Positions 6,057-8,530 of a stretch of 8,530 bases of DNA are shown here, piece by piece. Each line of letters opens with the position of its first letter. Position 1 is the first letter of the stretch. The position numbers and the translations under genes were made by a program. Below the pieces are notes generated by a model, which was not told the DNA's origin, searched no databases, and saw only the letters and a list, made by a program, of their open reading frames with translations. Where the stretch lies: NCBI GenBank assembly GCA_003647095.1, contig QMME01000156.1, positions 1 to 8,530 on the forward strand. The letters are read 5' to 3'. The stretch comes from Deltaproteobacteria bacterium. Lineage in GTDB: Bacteria > Myxococcota > B64-G9.

Positions 6057-6337
6057 AGGACGAGTGCCAAACCCCGGACGGCCGGGGAGGGGGGAGGAAG
6101 AAGCGAACCAGGCCAAGTACCTGGAGAAGTAAGGAGAAAAATAGGTGTACCCGGGCAGGACTTGAGCAAGCAGGCAGCAGGTACATCGCTGGGCGAAAAA
6201 ATCGGACGGGCCAGGTCCCGTAACCGAGGAGGCCGAAGGCCGTGCCCGGTATGCCGGGCGTCGATTGCGCTCAACTCCTCGACGGCGTGGGGGTTCCCGG
6301 CCTGCCTGCTGCTGTTGCCGTCATCCTGACAGGGTAA
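6057..6337. other. Gene-free stretch with degenerate repeat and hairpins
   Basis: I see no convincing gene on either strand. A diverged copy D of the dispersed repeat lies at 6112-6147 (GCCAAGTACCTGGAGAAG, then AAGGAGAAAAATAGG on the + strand). A possible further relic sits near 6193-6215 (GAAAAAATCGGACGGGCCAGG). Two successive inverted repeats follow: GCCCGG-tatg-CCGGGC (6244-6259) and CGTCGA with TCGACG (6259-6264 and 6279-6284). They may end read-through transcripts before the helicase promoter. The sequence joining the regulator remnant to this stretch is the likely breakpoint of the rearrangement. Confidence 0.45.
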
Positions 6338-6343
6338 TATCAT
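6315..6343 (+). promoter_or_regulatory. Sigma70-like promoter for the helicase gene
   Basis: TTGCCG (6315-6320), a 17-bp spacer and TATCAT (6338-6343, five of six to consensus) form the best promoter in the window. The predicted start is near 6350, giving a leader of about 42 nt with GGGAG at 6381-6385. The local sequence is notably AT-richer than its surroundings. Confidence 0.62.
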
Positions 6344-6391
6344 AATGGAAACAACCATCTTCAGTTATCTGCCGAGTACCGGGAGTCTGTG

Positions 6392-8530
6392 ATGAGCGAC
6401 TTCATAAACTCGATGGCCGCCGGTTTCCGCCGGAAGATGGAGGGCGAGATCGAACTGTGGCCCACCCTGGTCGACGTTGCCGGCGATGACTGGTGGCCGG
6501 CGATTCGCCGGCTGCCGGAATTGTTCACTGCGCTGCTGTCACTCTACAATGATCCCCACCTGCCCGCGGCGGAGCGCCGGATAGCCCGGAGAGTGCTGAA
6601 GTACCTGATGAGCCCGCTCGACCTGGTGCCCGAGCTGATCTACGGGCTCTCTGGATTCCGGGAAGACATCTACCTGGCGGCGCTTGCCGGCGACCACTGG
6701 CGCCGGCGCCTCGGCGACGATTTGCTCGCCGCTCACGGTCTGAACGACGAGTTGCTTAGCACGGCTGCCATCATCAAGCTGGGCGATGAAGATCTCGCCC
6801 CGGAGGTCAGGGAACACCTCGCCCTGCTGCTCGATGCCGACTACGTCGCTGGAGACTGCGACGACGACGATCCCCATACCGGCAACGAAACCTACGGGCA
6901 CGGTCCAGGCAGCCGCACCATCGTCTTCGCCGGGCCCGGCACCGGCAAGACCCGGCATATCGAAGACGAACTGTGCCGGCTGCTGCTGGAGGAACGGGTC
7001 CCCCCGGAACAGGTGGTGGTCACCACCTTTACCAACAAGGCAGCCGACGAGCTGCGCGTGCGGGTGCGCCGGCGCATCTGCCAAGAGTACTCCCTGCCCA
7101 ACCCGGACGACCTGGTGCAGCGCCTGGTCATCTCGACCATCCACTCCTTCTGCTACGGCCTCATCTCCGAGTTCCACCATCACCTGCTCTTTTTGAAGGG
7201 CACCTTCTCGCCCATCGACGACGCCCAGCGGATGCTGTTTCTGTTCCGCCGGGGAATCGGCGAGCTGCAACTTAAGCCCGTGTACGACGAATGGAAGAAG
7301 GAAAAGAAGTTCAGCAAGGACCTGTTCCACTTCTACGCCGAGGTGGGGGAGATCTTCGATTTCGTCTCCGAGGAGGTGATCAGCGGACAGGACCCCGCGC
7401 TGCGGCACCGCTACCTGCAAGTGATACACGGAACCGCTACCTCGGTGCTGGAGCGCATCGTGGCCCTTTATCCACGCTACTGGAAGTCGATTCAGGGGGC
7501 GGGCTGCCTGGACAACTCCATGGTGCTGGCCTACAGCGAGGCGCTGCTCGACGATCCCCATGTCCTGGCCAAGGTGCGCCGGAAATGGCGCTACCTTCTG
7601 GTCGACGAGTACCAGGACACGAATCCCATCCAGGACCGCATATTCGCCAAGATCGCCGGAGACGGCGGCCACCTGTTCGCGGTGGCCGACGACGACCAGT
7701 CCATATACGCCTTTCGTGGCGCCGACGTCAGGAACGCCACCGAGTTTCCCGAAAGGCACCCCGGTGCCCGGGAACGCTTCCTGCGCAAACACCACCGCTC
7801 CACCAGGGCACTGCTCGAGGCCGGCCAGCAGCTCATTTCCCGGAACCGGGTAAGGCGTGACAAGCAACTCCACACCGACAATCCCGAGGGCGAACCACCC
7901 TGGCTCCTGGAGGCGCCGGAAGAACAACTGCCCGAGCAGGTGGCCGCTGTTCTGGCAGAACTGAAGGAGTCCGGCTGGCTGCGCACCTGGAACGACGCCG
8001 CCCTGCTCTTCAGGGCAATGAACCGGCGCGTCGTTGCTTACCGCGAGGCCCTGGCAAGACGAGGAATTCCAACGCTCGTCGTCGGAGAACGCCACCTGTC
8101 GAGAAAACCGCTGTTCAAGTCGCTGCTGGCGGTGCTGAAACTGATAAAGGGCGAACCATCCCAGATAACCCCCCGAAAGAGGAACTTCAGGATCCTGTTC
8201 GAGCTGATGGGCTGGCGGGATCGCGAGAAGATGGTGGCCGAGGTTGGGAAGTGGCACGGCAACATCCGCAGCGACAAGTACGGTTCCCTGCTGGACCTGT
8301 TCTATTCCATCATTGCCGATTGCGGCGCGCTCGAGCACCCCGAGTTGCTGCCGGAACTGGGGGCTCTCTCCAGCATCATCGCTGCCGCGGAAGAGGAACT
8401 GCGCAGCCCCGACCTGCTGAAGCGCCTGGGCTTTCTGCTGCAGTTTCTCGATGCCGCCGGTGATTGCCTGGAGTGCGCCGGGGATGCTCCCTCAGAGGCC
8501 GTGCAGCTCATGACCGTGCACAAGGCCAAG
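6392..8530 (+). CDS. UvrD/Rep-type SF1 helicase with N-terminal DUF1232-like domain (partial at window end)
   Basis: The first 713 codons are present and open to the edge. Predicted ATP-dependent 3'-5' DNA helicase. Motifs: Walker A GPGTGKT (181-187); motif Ia TTFTNKAADEL (211-221); STIHSF (248-253); motif II LLVDEYQDTN (D405-E406); motif III DDDQSIYAFRGA (Q436, R442); motif IV HHRST with R469; and the start of motif V, VQLMTVHKAK, where the window cuts. Motif VI should follow outside. Residues about 58-100 contain KYLMSPLDLVPE and a later GFREDIYLAALA, matching the DUF1232/YkvA core pattern (SPiDliPd, then G..DD). A helical stretch and an Asp-rich linker (about 160-175) join it to the helicase core. 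The ATG at 6392 has GGGAG with a 6-nt spacer; a GTG directly before it is the only near alternative. Codons ATA, AGA and AGG occur repeatedly, unlike the secreted genes nearby. The family includes repair helicases and defence helicases such as GajB, and neither role can be assigned from this window. Confidence 0.9.
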   Translation, partial: MSDFINSMAAGFRRKMEGEIELWPTLVDVAGDDWWPAIRRLPELFTALLSLYNDPHLPAAERRIARRVLKYLMSPLDLVPELIYGLSGFREDIYLAALAGDHWRRRLGDDLLAAHGLNDELLSTAAIIKLGDEDLAPEVREHLALLLDADYVAGDCDDDDPHTGNETYGHGPGSRTIVFAGPGTGKTRHIEDELCRLLLEERVPPEQVVVTTFTNKAADELRVRVRRRICQEYSLPNPDDLVQRLVISTIHSFCYGLISEFHHHLLFLKGTFSPIDDAQRMLFLFRRGIGELQLKPVYDEWKKEKKFSKDLFHFYAEVGEIFDFVSEEVISGQDPALRHRYLQVIHGTATSVLERIVALYPRYWKSIQGAGCLDNSMVLAYSEALLDDPHVLAKVRRKWRYLLVDEYQDTNPIQDRIFAKIAGDGGHLFAVADDDQSIYAFRGADVRNATEFPERHPGARERFLRKHHRSTRALLEAGQQLISRNRVRRDKQLHTDNPEGEPPWLLEAPEEQLPEQVAAVLAELKESGWLRTWNDAALLFRAMNRRVVAYREALARRGIPTLVVGERHLSRKPLFKSLLAVLKLIKGEPSQITPRKRNFRILFELMGWRDREKMVAEVGKWHGNIRSDKYGSLLDLFYSIIADCGALEHPELLPELGALSSIIAAAEEELRSPDLLKRLGFLLQFLDAAGDCLECAGDAPSEAVQLMTVHKAK

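Noticed and set aside
4516..6186. 556-codon open frame on the minus strand spanning the small genes and repeats
   Set aside because: It runs through repeats and overlaps a better-supported gene in another frame. Its product is Arg/Pro-rich low complexity.
6057..6358. Possible gene on the minus strand before the helicase
   Set aside because: The frame contains degenerate repeat translations and low-complexity segments, with no ribosome binding site at its ATG and no family pattern.
6539..8338. 599-codon open frame on the minus strand opposite the helicase
   Set aside because: The plus strand carries the ordered helicase motifs I, Ia, II, III and IV. The minus-strand product has no recognisable domain.

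Overview
The window is high-GC DNA that looks like part of a Myxococcota (deltaproteobacterial-type) chromosome. The main reason is that two secreted proteins end in a long Asp/Gly/Ala-rich linker, a Cys-Gly-Cys-Gly motif, one hydrophobic segment and an Arg cluster. This is the MYXO-CTERM sorting-signal layout. Coding stretches have an almost pure G/C third-position bias.

Left part (1-3940): the last codons of a probable rightward gene (3-53) meet a leftward two-gene operon. The operon's first gene (1595-3940) encodes a secreted GH51-like alpha-L-arabinofuranosidase. The second (61-1554, 40 bp downstream) encodes a secreted metallophosphoesterase with an Ig-like domain, resembling the TMEM62 group. 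Both proteins carry MYXO-CTERM-like tails, so both are probably exported and anchored or processed at the cell surface. A sigma70-like promoter (TTGCCC-N17-TATTCT) precedes the operon.

Middle part (3941-5590): a divergent gene (4194-4550) encodes a small signal-peptide protein of unknown function. It converges on a leftward gene (4719-5513) for a 264-residue exported protein, also unassigned. The second gene has a promoter very like that of the operon (TTGCAC-N17-TATCCT). Between the two stops lie a perfect hairpin and two copies of a dispersed repeat. A third copy lies just upstream of the second gene's promoter.

Gene-poor stretch (5590-6391): it holds that third repeat copy, a 59-codon remnant of a WYL-type HTH regulator that loses its family match straight after the helix-turn-helix, a degenerate fourth repeat copy, short hairpins and a good sigma70-like promoter. 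It looks like a site of past rearrangement.

Right part (6392-8530, running off the edge): the largest gene encodes an SF1 UvrD/Rep-type helicase with a roughly 175-residue N-terminal extension. That extension contains a DUF1232 (YkvA-like) segment. The gene uses AT-richer codons (several ATA, AGA, AGG) than the secreted genes, and it sits next to the debris, which fits an accessory or acquired gene. The fusion is the most unusual item in the window. No CRISPR array, tRNA, rRNA, transposase or integrase was seen.
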